Shown piece by piece: positions 42,086 to 50,061 of a DNA stretch of 64,000 bases. The notes beneath the pieces are model-generated. The model saw only the letters and a list, made by a program, of their open reading frames with translations, was not told where the DNA came from and did not search any database. Source of the stretch: Streptomyces zhihengii (lineage in GTDB: Bacteria > Actinomycetota > Actinomycetes > Streptomycetales > Streptomycetaceae). Within the stretch, counting starts at the first letter, position 1, and each line of letters starts with the position of its first letter. A program made the translations under genes and the position numbers. Where the stretch lies: the NCBI RefSeq assembly GCF_016919245.1, contig NZ_JAFEJA010000001.1, positions 558,001 to 622,000 of the forward strand, given 5' to 3'.

Positions 42086-42134
42086 GTTCGGTTTACCGAA
42101 CAGTGCGTTCACTTCTTCAATCGTTCGTTATAGT
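42086..42134 (+). promoter_or_regulatory. Operator palindrome and leaderless promoter of alaX operon
   Basis: GTTCGGTTTACCGAAC at 42086-42101 is a perfect palindrome with a 4-nt centre. A probable -35 (GTTCAC, 42107-42112) and -10 (TATAGT, 42129-42134) follow with a 16-nt spacer. The ATG lies at 42141, about 7 nt after the -10, so transcription should begin at or next to the A of ATG. GTTCAC and GTGAAC (42134-42139) form a second dyad around the promoter. Confidence 0.7.
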
Positions 42135-42140
42135 GAACAC

Positions 42141-42881
42141 ATGGTTCGTTCAAGTGGAACAAGCGAAACAAGTGGAACGCTGAAGGAAGCCGTCCAGGTC
42201 GCCGCCTACCTGGACGACACCTATCTGGATCGGGCCGACACCCGGGTGATCGCCCTGGGCGAGCTGGACGGTGTGCCGTGGGCCGCCGTCGAGCGCTGCC
42301 TGTTCCACCCGCAGGGAGGCGGCCAGCCCGCCGACCGGGGCCGGCTGGAGGGGGTGGCCGTCGCCCCCGTCCGGGACCGGGAATCGGGGCTGGTGGTGGC
42401 GGTCGCCGCCGAGGGCGCCGCGCTGCCGGACCTCACCGTGGGGCAGGAGGTGCGGACGCGCATCGACGTGCGGACCCGGCTGACGCACGCCGCGCTGCAC
42501 ACCGCCGGGCACCTCGTCGAGGCGGCCGGACGCCTCCAGGGGTGGCGGATGGCCGCGAGCAACCACTTCCCCGGTCAGGCCCGCATCGAGTTCCTGACGC
42601 CCGAACACGACCCGCGGCTGGCCGACCCGGAGGGCCGGGAGGCCGCCACGGCCGCCCTGCGCGAGACGGTGGCCGCCGCCGTCGCCGCCGATCTGCCCGT
42701 CCTCGCGCGGGACGAGGGCGAGGGACGGCGCATGGTGCACCTGGGCACACTGCACTGCGCGCCGTGCGGGGGCACGCATGTGCGCAGCCTCGGCGAGCTG
42801 ACCGATGTGGTCCTGCCGACGCTGAAGGTGAAGAAGGGCCGCGTCCGCGTGTCCTACGGCGCCGCACACCGGAGCCACTGA
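42141..42881 (+). CDS. AlaX-type alanyl-tRNA editing protein
   Basis: A 246-aa free-standing editing domain of alanyl-tRNA synthetase. Zinc ligands are in HAALHTAGHLVE (His-x3-His) and HCAPCGGTHV (Cys-x3-His); CLFHPQGGGQPADRG is the typical N-terminal beta-barrel signature with Gln-Gly-Gly-Gly-Gln. AlaX proteins deacylate Ser-tRNA(Ala) or Gly-tRNA(Ala). The start has no ribosome site, but a -10 box 7 nt upstream suggests a leaderless mRNA. The first 20 residues (RSSGTSETSGTLKEAVQ) are not conserved. The stop overlaps the next start (TGATG), making an operon with an XRE-cupin regulator. Confidence 0.88.
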   Translation: MVRSSGTSETSGTLKEAVQVAAYLDDTYLDRADTRVIALGELDGVPWAAVERCLFHPQGGGQPADRGRLEGVAVAPVRDRESGLVVAVAAEGAALPDLTVGQEVRTRIDVRTRLTHAALHTAGHLVEAAGRLQGWRMAASNHFPGQARIEFLTPEHDPRLADPEGREAATAALRETVAAAVAADLPVLARDEGEGRRMVHLGTLHCAPCGGTHVRSLGELTDVVLPTLKVKKGRVRVSYGAAHRSH

Positions 42882-43459
42882 TGGCCGCGGCGTCCGGGCC
42901 CGGCCGGCAGCCGGTGAGCAGCACGGCGGCGGCCGTCGGCGCGAAGATCCGGCTGCGGCGGCAGCAGCGTGGCATGAGCGCCGCCGAGATGGCCCGGCGG
43001 GCCGGGCTGAGCAAGGCCACGCTGTCGCAACTGGAGGCGGGCAGGGGCAACCCGACCATCGACACCCTGGACGCGATCGCCGTGGCGCTGCGCATCCCGA
43101 TCGCGGACCTGCTGGCGCGCGACGCCGACACGGGGCCGGTCCACCGACCGGGCACACCGGCCGAACCGGGCGAGGTGGCACGGGAGTTGCTGCGCCGCAT
43201 CAGCAGCGGCAACAGCCTGGAGATCTGGCGGCTGCGCATCCCGCCCGAGACGGAGGTCACCGGCGTCCCCCACGCCACCGGCACCATCGAGCATCTGCTC
43301 GTCGCCACCGGCCGGGTGACCGCCGGCCCGGTCGACGCCCCCCGGGAGCTGGGCCCCGGTGACATGCTCGCCTTCGCGGGCGACGCCCCGCACTTCTACC
43401 GCACCGGCGCCGAGGCGGTGGACATCACCGTCGTCTTCGCCTCCCCCATCAGCACCTGA
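42881..43459 (+). CDS. XRE-family regulator with cupin domain
   Basis: A 192-aa protein. Residues 18-75 are an XRE HTH (KIRLRRQQRGMSAAEMARRA, GLSKATLSQLEAGRGNPTID, TLDAIAVALRIPIADLL). Residues 110-190 are a cupin beta-barrel (EIWRLRIPPETEVTGVPHAT, HLLVATGRVTAGPVD, LGPGDMLAFAGDAPHFYRTG). Such proteins repress amino-acid or polyamine genes and sense small ligands. Its start overlaps the alaX stop by one base. The palindromes upstream of alaX are its likely targets. Confidence 0.9.
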   Translation: MAAASGPGRQPVSSTAAAVGAKIRLRRQQRGMSAAEMARRAGLSKATLSQLEAGRGNPTIDTLDAIAVALRIPIADLLARDADTGPVHRPGTPAEPGEVARELLRRISSGNSLEIWRLRIPPETEVTGVPHATGTIEHLLVATGRVTAGPVDAPRELGPGDMLAFAGDAPHFYRTGAEAVDITVVFASPIST

Positions 43460-43636
43460 GCCGCCCGCGGGCGGCTGCGGGGGCACGGCTTGACGCGCCG
43501 TGCGCGGGTGGGGTGGGGCACCGTGCGCGGGTGGGGTGAACAGGGGCCGGGTGGGGTGGACACGGGCGCCCCGCACCGGCGGCGGCACCCGCACCGGGCC
43601 GTGCGCCGCGGCGCACACCGCAGGCACCGCGCGCGG
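43460..43636. other. Spacer with GGGTGGGGTG repeats
   Basis: Between converging genes. GTGCGCGGGTGGGGTG occurs at 43501 and 43524 and a shorter GGGTGGGGTGGA at 43549. No terminator hairpin with long arms was identified. Confidence 0.5.
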
Positions 43637-44707
43637 TCAGGCGGGGACCACGTCCTTGGCCAGGCTCACCACACCGTCGTCGTGCGGTCCGGGCAGCGGC
43701 ACGTACCCCTGCCGCCGGTAGAGCGCGAGGTTGCGATGGCTGGCGGCGCCCGTCGACAGCAGGACGCGCCGGTGCCCGCCCCCGGCCGCCGTCTCCGCCC
43801 GGCGCAGCAGCCACCGGCCCACGCCCAGCCCGCGCAGGTCGGGGACGACGGCGAGCCGCCCGATGTGCAGGTCGGCGCCGACGCGTCGGGTGCGGACCAT
43901 GCCGAGCAGCCGCCCGTCCCGCCGGAGCCCGGTGGTGTGCCAGGAGGTCAGCCACTGACGGACCTCGTCCGGTGATTCGCGGAGCGCCGGGATCGCGAGG
44001 GTGTCGTTGGCGAGGGCCTCGTCCGTCCAGCAGCAGCGCTGGAGGACCGTCACCTCGGGGGCGTCGTCCGGGTGGAGGCGCCGGGTGTAGGAGCCGGGGA
44101 GCGGGCCCGCGCCGGTACCCGGGTGCCCGCGCTCGCGCATCGGCGCGAGGGCCCGTGCGAGCCGCACCAGTTCGGCCAGCATCCCCTCGGCCGCGTCGGC
44201 GTGACGGACCGAGGGGGCCAAGCGGTCGTCCCGCAGGGCGTCGGCGATGCGTATCGCGACGGTGGCGCCGAGGGGGACCAGGCGCAGGGTGGTCACCACC
44301 TGCTTGGCGTGCTGCACGGCGCGGGTGCCGGCCGAGGTGTGGCCGTAGCTGACGAAGCCGGCGGGCTTCCAGGCCCACTCCGGGCCGAGGAAGTCGAGCG
44401 CGTTCTTGAGGGTGGCCGGCATCCCGTAGTTGTACTCGGGGGTGACGAAGACGAAGCCGTCCGCTCCGTCGACGATCCGGCTCCACCGGCGGGTGTGCTC
44501 GTGGTGGTGGACGCCGCTCGACGGTTCCGCCTCCTCGTCGAGGAAGGGGAGCCCCAGATCCCCGAGGGCCACGGGGACGAGGTCCGCGCCGAGTGCCTCG
44601 GCGCCGGGGGCGAGGGTGTCGGCCAGCCACGCGCCGACGGCGGAACCGAGCGCGCCGGGGCGGGTGCTGCACACGAAGAGGACGATGCGGAGTCGTTTCG
44701 TTGTCAT
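43637..44707 (-). CDS. Fusion of NADPH-dependent FMN reductase and GNAT acetyltransferase
   Basis: A 356-aa two-domain protein. Residues 1-190 are an NADPH-dependent FMN reductase (flavodoxin-like): FVCSTRPGALGSAVGAWL binds FMN phosphate, and VFVTPEYNYGMPATLKNALD is the family hallmark. Residues 200-356 are a GNAT acetyltransferase: SYTRRLHPDDAPEVTVLQRC, GRLAVVPDLRGLGVGRWLLR (acetyl-CoA loop), ASHRNLALYRRQGYV. No stop or Pro/Gly break lies between them except a short linker. It is divergent, by 30 bp, from MarR. A -10-like TAATTT lies 7 nt upstream of the ATG, so it is probably leaderless. Confidence 0.85.
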   Translation of the reverse strand: MTTKRLRIVLFVCSTRPGALGSAVGAWLADTLAPGAEALGADLVPVALGDLGLPFLDEEAEPSSGVHHHEHTRRWSRIVDGADGFVFVTPEYNYGMPATLKNALDFLGPEWAWKPAGFVSYGHTSAGTRAVQHAKQVVTTLRLVPLGATVAIRIADALRDDRLAPSVRHADAAEGMLAELVRLARALAPMRERGHPGTGAGPLPGSYTRRLHPDDAPEVTVLQRCCWTDEALANDTLAIPALRESPDEVRQWLTSWHTTGLRRDGRLLGMVRTRRVGADLHIGRLAVVPDLRGLGVGRWLLRRAETAAGGGHRRVLLSTGAASHRNLALYRRQGYVPLPGPHDDGVVSLAKDVVPA

Positions 44708-44737
44708 GGAAACGAAATTAGGCGGTAGGTTGATTAC
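44708..44737. promoter_or_regulatory. 30-bp divergent leaderless promoter pair
   Basis: Rightward: TAGGTT at 44726-44731, then 6 nt to the MarR ATG. Leftward: TAATTT (complement of 44715-44720), then 7 nt to the reductase ATG. There is no purine-rich ribosome site on either side. MarR binding here would close both promoters. Confidence 0.6.
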
Positions 44738-45202
44738 ATGTCAACGAACAAGGCCGAACCTCCGGTCCGCTGGCTCACCGCCGACGAGGAGCACGTATGG
44801 CGGGCGTATCTGCGCATGGTGACCGCGGTGCGCGCCCGCACCGCGCAGGACCTCGCCGCACACGGGCTGTCCGAGCCGGACTACGAGGTGCTCAGCACCC
44901 TGTCCGAACGCGCCGACGGCACCAGCACCCTGCGCGAACAGGCCGCCAAGATGGGGTGGTCGCGCAGTCGCCTCTCCCGCCACGCCACCCGCATGGAGGC
45001 GCGCGGGCTCATCCGCCGCGCACCGGACCCGGCCGACGGCAGGGGCTGCTTCCTGGTGCTCACCGACACGGGACGGGACACCCTCCACGACGCCGCCCCG
45101 TCCCATGTCGCCTCCGTGCGGCAGCACTTCGTCGACCGGCTCGGCCCCGAGGAGCTCGCGGTGCTCGGCCGCATCGCGGAGAAGATCGCCGCCGCTCCCT
45201 AG
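44738..45202 (+). CDS. MarR-family transcriptional regulator
   Basis: A 154-aa winged-helix protein: WRAYLRMVTAVRARTAQDLA, GLSEPDYEVLSTLSERADGT, LREQAAKMGWSRSRLSRHAT, RMEARGLIRRAPDPADGRGC and FLVLTDTGRDTL are the MarR core with the wing Asp-x-Arg. It is divergent from the flavin reductase-acetyltransferase fusion and its likely regulator. Its TAG stop at 45200-45202 is shared with the insertion-sequence end: TA is the duplicated target and G the first base of the element. The flank beyond the insertion block also begins TAGG, so the stop codon was TAG before insertion and the protein is unchanged. Confidence 0.9.
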   Translation: MSTNKAEPPVRWLTADEEHVWRAYLRMVTAVRARTAQDLAAHGLSEPDYEVLSTLSERADGTSTLREQAAKMGWSRSRLSRHATRMEARGLIRRAPDPADGRGCFLVLTDTGRDTLHDAAPSHVASVRQHFVDRLGPEELAVLGRIAEKIAAAP

Positions 45203-46290
45203 TCTTCTGAGTCAGGAATTCTATTCAGATATGAGGCGAGGCGTTCGAGGATCTCGTCCGCGGTCTTGGTCCAGACGTAGGGCTTGGGGCCGGTGTTCCA
45301 GGCTGCGATCCAGGTCCGGATGTCCTGCTCCAGAGCCTGGACTGTCTTGTGGACGCCTCGCCGTATCTGTTTGTTCGTCAGCTCGGCAAACCATCGCTCC
45401 ACCAGGTTGAGCCAGGACGACCCGGTCGGTGTGAAGTGCAGGTGGAACCGGGGGTGGGCCAGCAGCCAGGTCTTGATGGCCGGGGTCTTGTGGGTGGCGT
45501 AGTTGTCCAGCACCAAGTGGACCTCGAGACCATCGGGCACTTCACTGTCGAGCTTGATGAGGAACTTCTTGAACTCCTCAGCCCGGTGGCGCCGGTGCAG
45601 GGAACCGATCACCTTGCCGGTGGCGACCTCCAGGGCGGCGAACAGGGTGGTGGTGCCCGCGCGGACATAGTCGTGTGTGACGCGTTGCGGCACTCCGGGC
45701 ATCATCGGCAGCACCGGCTGAGAGCGGTCCAGGGCCTGGATCTGTGACTTCTCGTCCACGCAGAAGACAAGGGCCCGCTCGGGCGGGTCCAGGTAGAGGC
45801 CGACGACATCGTGGACCTTGTCGACGAAGTACGGATCCGTCGACAGCTTGAAGGTCTCCGAGCGGTGCGGCTGCAGGCCGAACGCCCGCCAGACCCGTGA
45901 CACCGTGGACTGCGACAGACCCGTCTGCCTCGCCATCGACCGTGTCGACCAGTGCGTCGCGTTCTTCGGGGCGGACTCCAGGGTCTCGGCGACGAGCGCG
46001 GCTACCTGTTCGTCGGTGACCGACCTGGGACCGCCCGAGCGGGGCATGTCGCCCAGGCCGGCGATCCGGTGCTCGACGAATCTCGCCCGCCAGCGGCCCA
46101 CAGCATGCGGAGTCGAGTCGAGCCGGGCCGCGACGTCCTTGTTCGAAGTACCCTCCGCACAAGCCAGGATGATCCGGCACCGCAGAGCCCACGCCTGCGG
46201 CGTGGAGCGACGCCGCACCCATCCCTCGAGCGCAGCCCGTTCCTCATCGGACAGGATCAACTCGGCCTTCGGCCGCCCAGTACGCGCCAC
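45199..46290 (-). CDS. IS630-family transposase (copy A)
   Basis: A 363-aa transposase. The N-terminal half holds two HTHs (AWALRCRIILACAEGTSNKD and THWSTRSMARQTGLSQSTVS). The catalytic DDE residues are in VFCVDEKSQIQALDR, VHLVLDNYATHKTPAIK and GSSWLNLVERWFAELT. The stop codon TAG is made of the target TA plus the host C at 45199, that is outside the element. It differs from copy B by one residue (Gly for Asp in AAWNTGPKPY). It appears intact. Confidence 0.95.
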   Translation of the reverse strand: MARTGRPKAELILSDEERAALEGWVRRRSTPQAWALRCRIILACAEGTSNKDVAARLDSTPHAVGRWRARFVEHRIAGLGDMPRSGGPRSVTDEQVAALVAETLESAPKNATHWSTRSMARQTGLSQSTVSRVWRAFGLQPHRSETFKLSTDPYFVDKVHDVVGLYLDPPERALVFCVDEKSQIQALDRSQPVLPMMPGVPQRVTHDYVRAGTTTLFAALEVATGKVIGSLHRRHRAEEFKKFLIKLDSEVPDGLEVHLVLDNYATHKTPAIKTWLLAHPRFHLHFTPTGSSWLNLVERWFAELTNKQIRRGVHKTVQALEQDIRTWIAAWNTGPKPYVWTKTADEILERLASYLNRIPDSED

Positions 46291-46336
46291 ATACCAAGCT
46301 TATACATCTGAACAGAATTCCTGACTCGGAAGACTA
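45200..46336 (-). mobile_element. IS630-type insertion sequence, copy A
   Basis: An element of 1133 bp (45202-46334) between two TA dinucleotides. The 29-bp terminal inverted repeats start GTCTTC-GAGTCAGGAA and match except for two bases in the left end (positions 45208 and 45223), where copy B is perfect. TA target duplication is the hallmark of the IS630/Tc1 group. It encodes one transposase. Confidence 0.95.
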
Positions 46337-46538
46337 GGCCTTGTCTGACAAATGGCGCCGTCCGCCCGCAGGGCGGGGCGCGCGGCGTCCGGTGCGTGCA
46401 ATCGCAAGGCGGAGGATCATCCTCGTACTGGGCGTACTCGGATGACTCCGACAACGCGGCATGGGGGTACCTCCCAGCGGTAGCTGGGGGAGTGCGTGCC
46501 GGGCGTCGCGCGCCAGGCGGGATTTGTCAGACACGGCC
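46337..46538. mobile_element. 202-bp MITE-like element between the two IS copies
   Basis: The segment is bounded by TA on both sides and has inverted ends GGCCTTGTCTGACAAAT and ATTTGTCAGACACGGCC (two mismatches or gaps). It holds no gene. Inside are a short palindromic stretch CTCCCAGCGGTAGCTGGGGG and CGTACTGGGCGTACTCGGATG. Its ends differ from those of the IS630 copies and look like IS5-group ends in Streptomyces, so it is probably a non-autonomous element mobilised by another transposase. Confidence 0.75.
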
Positions 46539-47629
46539 TAGTCTTCCGAGTCAGGAATTCTGTTCAGATATGAGGCGAGGCGTTCGAGGATCTCGTCCGC
46601 GGTCTTGGTCCAGACGTAGGGCTTGGGGTCGGTGTTCCAGGCTGCGATCCAGGTCCGGATGTCCTGCTCCAGAGCCTGGACTGTCTTGTGGACGCCTCGC
46701 CGTATCTGTTTGTTCGTCAGCTCGGCAAACCATCGCTCCACCAGGTTGAGCCAGGACGACCCGGTCGGTGTGAAGTGCAGGTGGAACCGGGGGTGGGCCA
46801 GCAGCCAGGTCTTGATGGCCGGGGTCTTGTGGGTGGCGTAGTTGTCCAGCACCAAGTGGACCTCGAGACCATCGGGCACTTCACTGTCGAGCTTGATGAG
46901 GAACTTCTTGAACTCCTCAGCCCGGTGGCGCCGGTGCAGGGAACCGATCACCTTGCCGGTGGCGACCTCCAGGGCGGCGAACAGGGTGGTGGTGCCCGCG
47001 CGGACATAGTCGTGTGTGACGCGTTGCGGCACTCCGGGCATCATCGGCAGCACCGGCTGAGAGCGGTCCAGGGCCTGGATCTGTGACTTCTCGTCCACGC
47101 AGAAGACAAGGGCCCGCTCGGGCGGGTCCAGGTAGAGGCCGACGACATCGTGGACCTTGTCGACGAAGTACGGATCCGTCGACAGCTTGAAGGTCTCCGA
47201 GCGGTGCGGCTGCAGGCCGAACGCCCGCCAGACCCGTGACACCGTGGACTGCGACAGACCCGTCTGCCTCGCCATCGACCGTGTCGACCAGTGCGTCGCG
47301 TTCTTCGGGGCGGACTCCAGGGTCTCGGCGACGAGCGCGGCTACCTGTTCGTCGGTGACCGACCTGGGACCGCCCGAGCGGGGCATGTCGCCCAGGCCGG
47401 CGATCCGGTGCTCGACGAATCTCGCCCGCCAGCGGCCCACCGCATGCGGAGTCGAGTCGAGCCGGGCCGCGACGTCCTTGTTCGAAGTACCCTCCGCACA
47501 AGCCAGGATGATCCGGCACCGCAGAGCCCACGCCTGCGGCGTGGAGCGACGCCGCACCCATCCCTCGAGCGCAGCCCGTTCCTCATCGGACAGGATCAAC
47601 TCGGCCTTCGGCCGCCCAGTACGCGCCAC
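46538..47629 (-). CDS. IS630-family transposase (copy B)
   Basis: A 363-aa transposase identical to copy A except Asp in AAWNTDPKPY. HTH and DDE motifs are as in copy A. Its TAG stop again needs the C just outside the TA (46538), here provided by the last base of the MITE-like element. Both copies are therefore potentially active. Confidence 0.95.
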   Translation of the reverse strand: MARTGRPKAELILSDEERAALEGWVRRRSTPQAWALRCRIILACAEGTSNKDVAARLDSTPHAVGRWRARFVEHRIAGLGDMPRSGGPRSVTDEQVAALVAETLESAPKNATHWSTRSMARQTGLSQSTVSRVWRAFGLQPHRSETFKLSTDPYFVDKVHDVVGLYLDPPERALVFCVDEKSQIQALDRSQPVLPMMPGVPQRVTHDYVRAGTTTLFAALEVATGKVIGSLHRRHRAEEFKKFLIKLDSEVPDGLEVHLVLDNYATHKTPAIKTWLLAHPRFHLHFTPTGSSWLNLVERWFAELTNKQIRRGVHKTVQALEQDIRTWIAAWNTDPKPYVWTKTADEILERLASYLNRIPDSED

Positions 47630-47675
47630 ATACCAAGCTTATACATCTGAACAGAATTCCTGACTCGGAAGACTA
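46539..47675 (-). mobile_element. IS630-type insertion sequence, copy B
   Basis: Same length and orientation as copy A, offset by 1339 bp. Flanked by TA at 46539-46540 and 47674-47675. The 29-bp inverted repeats are perfect. Four nucleotide differences from copy A were counted over the whole element (two in the left end, one at 46630, one at 47443). Confidence 0.95.
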
Positions 47676-47794
47676 GGCACGCCGCGGGGTGGCGGGGGCG
47701 CGCGGTGCGGCCGCTTCGGTGCCGGGGGCCGGCCGGGCGGCCGGATCGGCACGTCCTCCGGGGCCGTGCGCCCCGGGTGGGCCACACTGGTGGT

Positions 47795-49018
47795 GTGCGG
47801 ATCGTGGTGATGACAGCGGGATCGCGGGGCGACGTCGCGCCCTACGCGGGTCTGGGCGCCGGGCTCGTCCGGGCAGGGCACGAGGTGACGCTCGCGGCCC
47901 ACGCGGTGTTCGAGCCGCTCGCGGCCGGTACCGGGGTGCGTTTCCATCCGCTGCCGGTGGATCCCCGGGCCGAGTTGCACTCCCGGCGGGGCCGGCGGCT
48001 GCACGACGCCAGGACCGGTGCGGGCAAGCTCGCGCGGCTGGTGTCCATGGCCCGGGAGGCGGCCGACGTCATGACGGAGTCGCTGGTGGACGCCTCGCGT
48101 ACGGCGGACGTCCTGCTGGTCGGCGGTGCGCTGGGGCCGCTCGGGTTCGCCATCGCCGAGCGGCGGTCGCTGCCCGCCGTCGGGCTGCCCCTGCAACCGC
48201 TGCATCCGACAGGGGAGTTCGTCGCCCCGGTGCTCGGGACGCGGTCGTGGGGCGCCGTCGGCAACCGGCTGAGCGGACGGGCGGTGGCGGCCACGCTGCA
48301 CCTGCTGTTCGCCGGTTCCGTCCGGTCGCTGCGGCGCCACGGCCTCGCCGCGCCGCGCCGTTCCCGCTCCCGGCAGCTCCGCGCCGTGCTGCACGGCTAC
48401 AGCGCACTCGTCGTCCCCCGGCCGCGCGACTGGCCGGCCGGCCTGGAGGTCGCCGGATACTGGTGGCCCCCGGACGGCGGGCAACTCCCGCCCCGGCTGG
48501 AGGAGTTCCTCGCCGCCGGGCCCCCTCCCGTCTTCGTGGGCCTGGGCAGCGCCACCGTCCCCGACCCCGAGCGGGTGAGCCGGGACATCGTCACCGCACT
48601 CCGCGCGGCCGGGGTGCGCGGCGTGGTGCAACGGGGCTGGGCGGGGCTGGACGCCGAGGGCGACGACATCCTGACCGTCGGCGACGTGCCCCATTCCCTG
48701 CTCTTCCCCCGGACGGCCGCCGTCGTCCACCACGCCGGAGCGGGCACGACGGGCGCCGCGCTGCGGGCCGGGGTGCCCTCGGTGCCCGTGCCCGTGCAGT
48801 TCGACGCCGCCTTCTGGGCGTCGCGCCTGACGGCCCTGGGCACCGCGGGCGCGGCACTGCCCCTGCGCCGCCTCACCGCCGGCGCCCTCGCGGACGCGGT
48901 GCGCCGGACGACCGCCGACGAGGCGCGGCGCGACCGGGCCCGCGCACTCGCCGGCCGGCTCGCCGCGGAGGACGGCATCGCGCCGGTGCTCGCCGCCCTG
49001 GACCGCCTCGCCCGCTGA
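47795..49018 (+). CDS. Sterol-glucosyltransferase-like UGT (GT1)
   Basis: A 407-aa GT-B enzyme. RIVVMTAGSRGDVAPYAGLG is the N-terminal motif of the sterol 3-beta-glucosyltransferase-like group, and VGDVPHSLLFPRTAAVVHHA, GAGTTGAALRAGVPSVPVPV and QFDAAFWASRL form the donor site. It would glycosylate a lipophilic acceptor such as a hopanoid, polyketide or lipid. GTG 47795 is chosen because the conserved strand starts there. It begins 120 bp after the IS block. The acceptor is not known. Confidence 0.88.
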   Translation: MRIVVMTAGSRGDVAPYAGLGAGLVRAGHEVTLAAHAVFEPLAAGTGVRFHPLPVDPRAELHSRRGRRLHDARTGAGKLARLVSMAREAADVMTESLVDASRTADVLLVGGALGPLGFAIAERRSLPAVGLPLQPLHPTGEFVAPVLGTRSWGAVGNRLSGRAVAATLHLLFAGSVRSLRRHGLAAPRRSRSRQLRAVLHGYSALVVPRPRDWPAGLEVAGYWWPPDGGQLPPRLEEFLAAGPPPVFVGLGSATVPDPERVSRDIVTALRAAGVRGVVQRGWAGLDAEGDDILTVGDVPHSLLFPRTAAVVHHAGAGTTGAALRAGVPSVPVPVQFDAAFWASRLTALGTAGAALPLRRLTAGALADAVRRTTADEARRDRARALAGRLAAEDGIAPVLAALDRLAR

Positions 49019-49085
49019 GCCGCGCGGGCAACCGGCCCACGGAGCACTTGACTTGGAGCGCACTTCAGCTCCGAGGATGCGTCGC

Positions 49086-50021
49086 ATGGCTACCACGGAT
49101 CCCCACGTCGTCCTCGGGACGATGGACTTCGGCACCCGCGTCACCCCGGAGCGTTCCTTCGCGGTCCTCGACGCGTTCGTCGCCGGCGGCGGTGTCTGGC
49201 TCGACACCGCGAACTGCTACTCCTACTGGACCGACCCCGACGGGGTCGGCGGCGCCAGCGAGCGCGTCATCGGCGCGTGGCTGCGGGCCCGCCCGGGAGC
49301 GCGTGAGGCGGTGCGGATCGCCACGAAGGTCCGCCACAACCTTCTCGTGCCCCACGCACCGGACAGCGCGGAAGGCCTCTCGGCGGGCGCCGTCGCGTCC
49401 GGTGCGGCGCAGAGCCTGGAGCGTCTCGGCGTCGATCACGTCGACCTGCTCTGGGCCCACGCGGAGGACCGCACCGTGCCCCTGGAGGAGACGGTCGGCG
49501 CCTTCGGCGAGCTGGTCGCCAAGGGCCTGGCCGTCCGGGTCGGCGCGGCCAACCATTCCGCCTGGCGCGTGGAGCGCGCCCGCTCGCTCGCGCGGGAGCG
49601 CGGCGTCGAGCCGTGGACGTCCCTGCAACTGCGCCACTCGCTCGTCCAGCCGCGCCCCCTCACCCCCGTCGCGGAGGGCGGCCACCGCCTGCTCACCCCC
49701 GACGACCTGGACCTCGCCCGCTCGGAGGGGCTCGCCGTGTGGTCGTACAGCTCCCTGCTGTGGGGGTCCTACGTCCGCCCGGACAAGCCGCTGCCGTCCA
49801 CCTACGACCACCCCGGGACCGCACGGGTGCTCGCCGTCCTGGCCGGGATCGCCGAGGAGGTCGAGGCCACCAGGAACCAGGTCGTCCTCGCCTGGCTGAT
49901 GCGCCAGGGCGTCGACCCCATCGTCGGCGCGAGCCGCACCGCCCAGATCGAGGAGGCCCTCGCCGCCCGCCGCGTCCGCCTCACCGACGCGCACATGGCA
50001 CGCTTCGCCGAGGCGCGGTAG
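49086..50021 (+). CDS. Aldo/keto reductase
   Basis: A 311-aa aldo/keto reductase: VVLGTMDFGTRVTPERSFAV, LDTANCYSYWTDPDGVGGAS (Asp, Tyr), IATKVRHNLLVPHAPDSAEG (Lys), DLLWAHAEDRTVPLEETVGA and VWSYSSLLWGSYVRPDKPLP. NAD(P)H-dependent reduction of carbonyls is expected. ATG 49086 has GAGGATG upstream; ATG 49077 is the alternative. It is on the same strand as the UGT, 67 bp downstream, possibly cotranscribed. Confidence 0.88.
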   Translation: MATTDPHVVLGTMDFGTRVTPERSFAVLDAFVAGGGVWLDTANCYSYWTDPDGVGGASERVIGAWLRARPGAREAVRIATKVRHNLLVPHAPDSAEGLSAGAVASGAAQSLERLGVDHVDLLWAHAEDRTVPLEETVGAFGELVAKGLAVRVGAANHSAWRVERARSLARERGVEPWTSLQLRHSLVQPRPLTPVAEGGHRLLTPDDLDLARSEGLAVWSYSSLLWGSYVRPDKPLPSTYDHPGTARVLAVLAGIAEEVEATRNQVVLAWLMRQGVDPIVGASRTAQIEEALAARRVRLTDAHMARFAEAR

Positions 50022-50061
50022 GGGCCGGGCCCGAGCCCCGGGCGCGTGCCGGGGCCGGGGC

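Noticed and set aside
45200..47675. Composite transposon carrying a resistance or other gene
   Set aside because: The 202 bp between the two IS copies hold no coding sequence.
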